Origin: Polaromonas sp. YR568
GTDB taxonomy: Bacteria; Pseudomonadota; Gammaproteobacteria; Burkholderiales; Burkholderiaceae_C
Assembly: GCF_900116715.1 (NCBI RefSeq)
Contig: NZ_FPBM01000006.1
Coordinates: 62,001-126,000 of the forward strand
Length of the DNA: 64,000 nt
Reading direction: 5' to 3'
The notes under the pieces were generated by a model. That model was not told where the DNA came from, searched no databases, and saw only the letters and a program-made list of their open reading frames with translations. Made by a program: the position numbers and the translations under genes. Each line of letters starts with the position of its first letter. Position 1 is the first letter of the stretch. Shown piece by piece: positions 63,590-64,000 of the stretch.

Positions 63590-64000
63590 TCAAACGCCCT
63601 GCTTCAGCGAGGCTTCAATAAACACGTCAAGGTCCCCGTCCAGCACTTTCTGCGTGGCCGAGACTTCCACATTGGTGCGCAGGTCCTTGATGCGGCTGTT
63701 GTCCAGCACATAGCTGCGGATCTGGTGGCCCCAGCCCACATCGGTCTTGGTGTCTTCGAGCTTCTGCTGGGCTTCCTGTTGCTTGCGCAGCTCGAAGTCA
63801 TACAGGCGCGAGCGCAAGCGCTTCCAGGCGACGTCGCGGTTGCTGTGCTGGCTGCGGCCGTCCTGGCACTGCACGACGATGCCGGTCGGGATGTGCGTCA
63901 GGCGCACGGCCGAGTCGGTCTTGTTGATGTGCTGGCCGCCGGCGCCGCTGGCGCGGAAGGTGTCGGTGCGCACATCGGCCGGGTTGATTTCGATCTCGAT
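63590..64000 (-). CDS. prfB: Peptide chain release factor 2, C-terminal part, cut by window edge
   Basis: The frame is open to the window end. It encodes the RF2 part with [19 protein letters not shown] (the GGQ motif that triggers peptidyl-tRNA hydrolysis), [12 protein letters not shown] and a C-terminal helical domain ending [12 protein letters not shown]. The 5' region with the programmed frameshift and stop-recognition domain is outside the window, so nothing can be said about those. RF1 is excluded by the wording around the GGQ and the QHSN string. Confidence 0.94.
   Translation of the reverse strand: MEIEINPADVRTDTFRASGAGGQHINKTDSAVRLTHIPTGIVVQCQDGRSQHSNRDVAWKRLRSRLYDFELRKQQEAQQKLEDTKTDVGWGHQIRSYVLDNSRIKDLRTNVEVSATQKVLDGDLDVFIEASLKQGV

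Noticed and set aside
63590..64000. Programmed frameshift of prfB
   Set aside because: The frameshift site lies near the 5' end of the gene, outside the window.

Overview
The window looks like the chromosome of a betaproteobacterium, most likely a Burkholderiales/Comamonadaceae member of the Polaromonas, Rhodoferax or Variovorax kind. The reasons are the high-GC coding style, an FmdA/FmdB/AmiE amide operon, a CX14CX2C-type QueE, and ordinary Burkholderiales housekeeping genes (dcd, apaH, fbp, pepN, prfB). The genus is inferred from gene content and was not tested by a search.

Layout. 1-0.8 kb: the end of a LysR regulator. 1.0-7.8 kb: a complete four-gene Wadjet/Jet SMC-family anti-plasmid system (jetABCD) whose genes all overlap by 4 bp. 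7.9-24.4 kb: a purine acquisition and catabolism region with xanthine dehydrogenase subunits, a LysR regulator, a BMP-type nucleoside/purine ABC transporter, an adenine deaminase and a guanine deaminase. An MFS transporter, a tautomerase, another LysR and queE-queD lie among them. 24.4-32.1 kb (minus): an eight-gene amide/urea operon, a Urt/Fmd-type ABC transporter followed by formamidase, FmdB and aliphatic amidase. It is divergent from 32.3-36.6 kb (plus), an NCS1-permease-like sensor fused to a hybrid histidine kinase, plus a LuxR-type response regulator. The shared intergenic region holds a palindrome and a GG-N10-GC sigma-54-like promoter. 36.7-39.2 kb: dcd followed by a conspicuously AT-rich 616-residue gene carrying a C-terminal HEPN motif, probably acquired laterally. 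39.4-54.2 kb: mixed metabolic and core genes (aldehyde dehydrogenase, ornithine cyclodeaminase family, pyrrolidone-carboxylate peptidase, hydratase, metallopeptidase, DEAD-box helicase, YihY, ApaH, CNNM/CorC protein, DUF2726 protein, orphan solute-binding protein). 54.3-59.4 kb (minus): a two-partner secretion operon (TpsB, TpsA) with a FecR-domain protein and a small exported protein, closed by a terminator. 59.6-64 kb (minus): tRNA-Thr(CGU), fbp, pepN and the 3' part of prfB.

How the parts work together. The xdh, transporter, Ade and GuaD genes can import purines and convert adenine and guanine to hypoxanthine and xanthine, then urate. The amide operon imports short amides or urea and releases ammonia. 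Both suggest scavenging of organic nitrogen. The accessory layer is Wadjet, the HEPN gene and the TPS secretion locus. Wadjet is a known system; the best candidates for something less described are the HEPN gene, the NCS1-Cys-cluster-kinase fusion paired with the amide operon, and the TpsBA-FecR-small protein operon.
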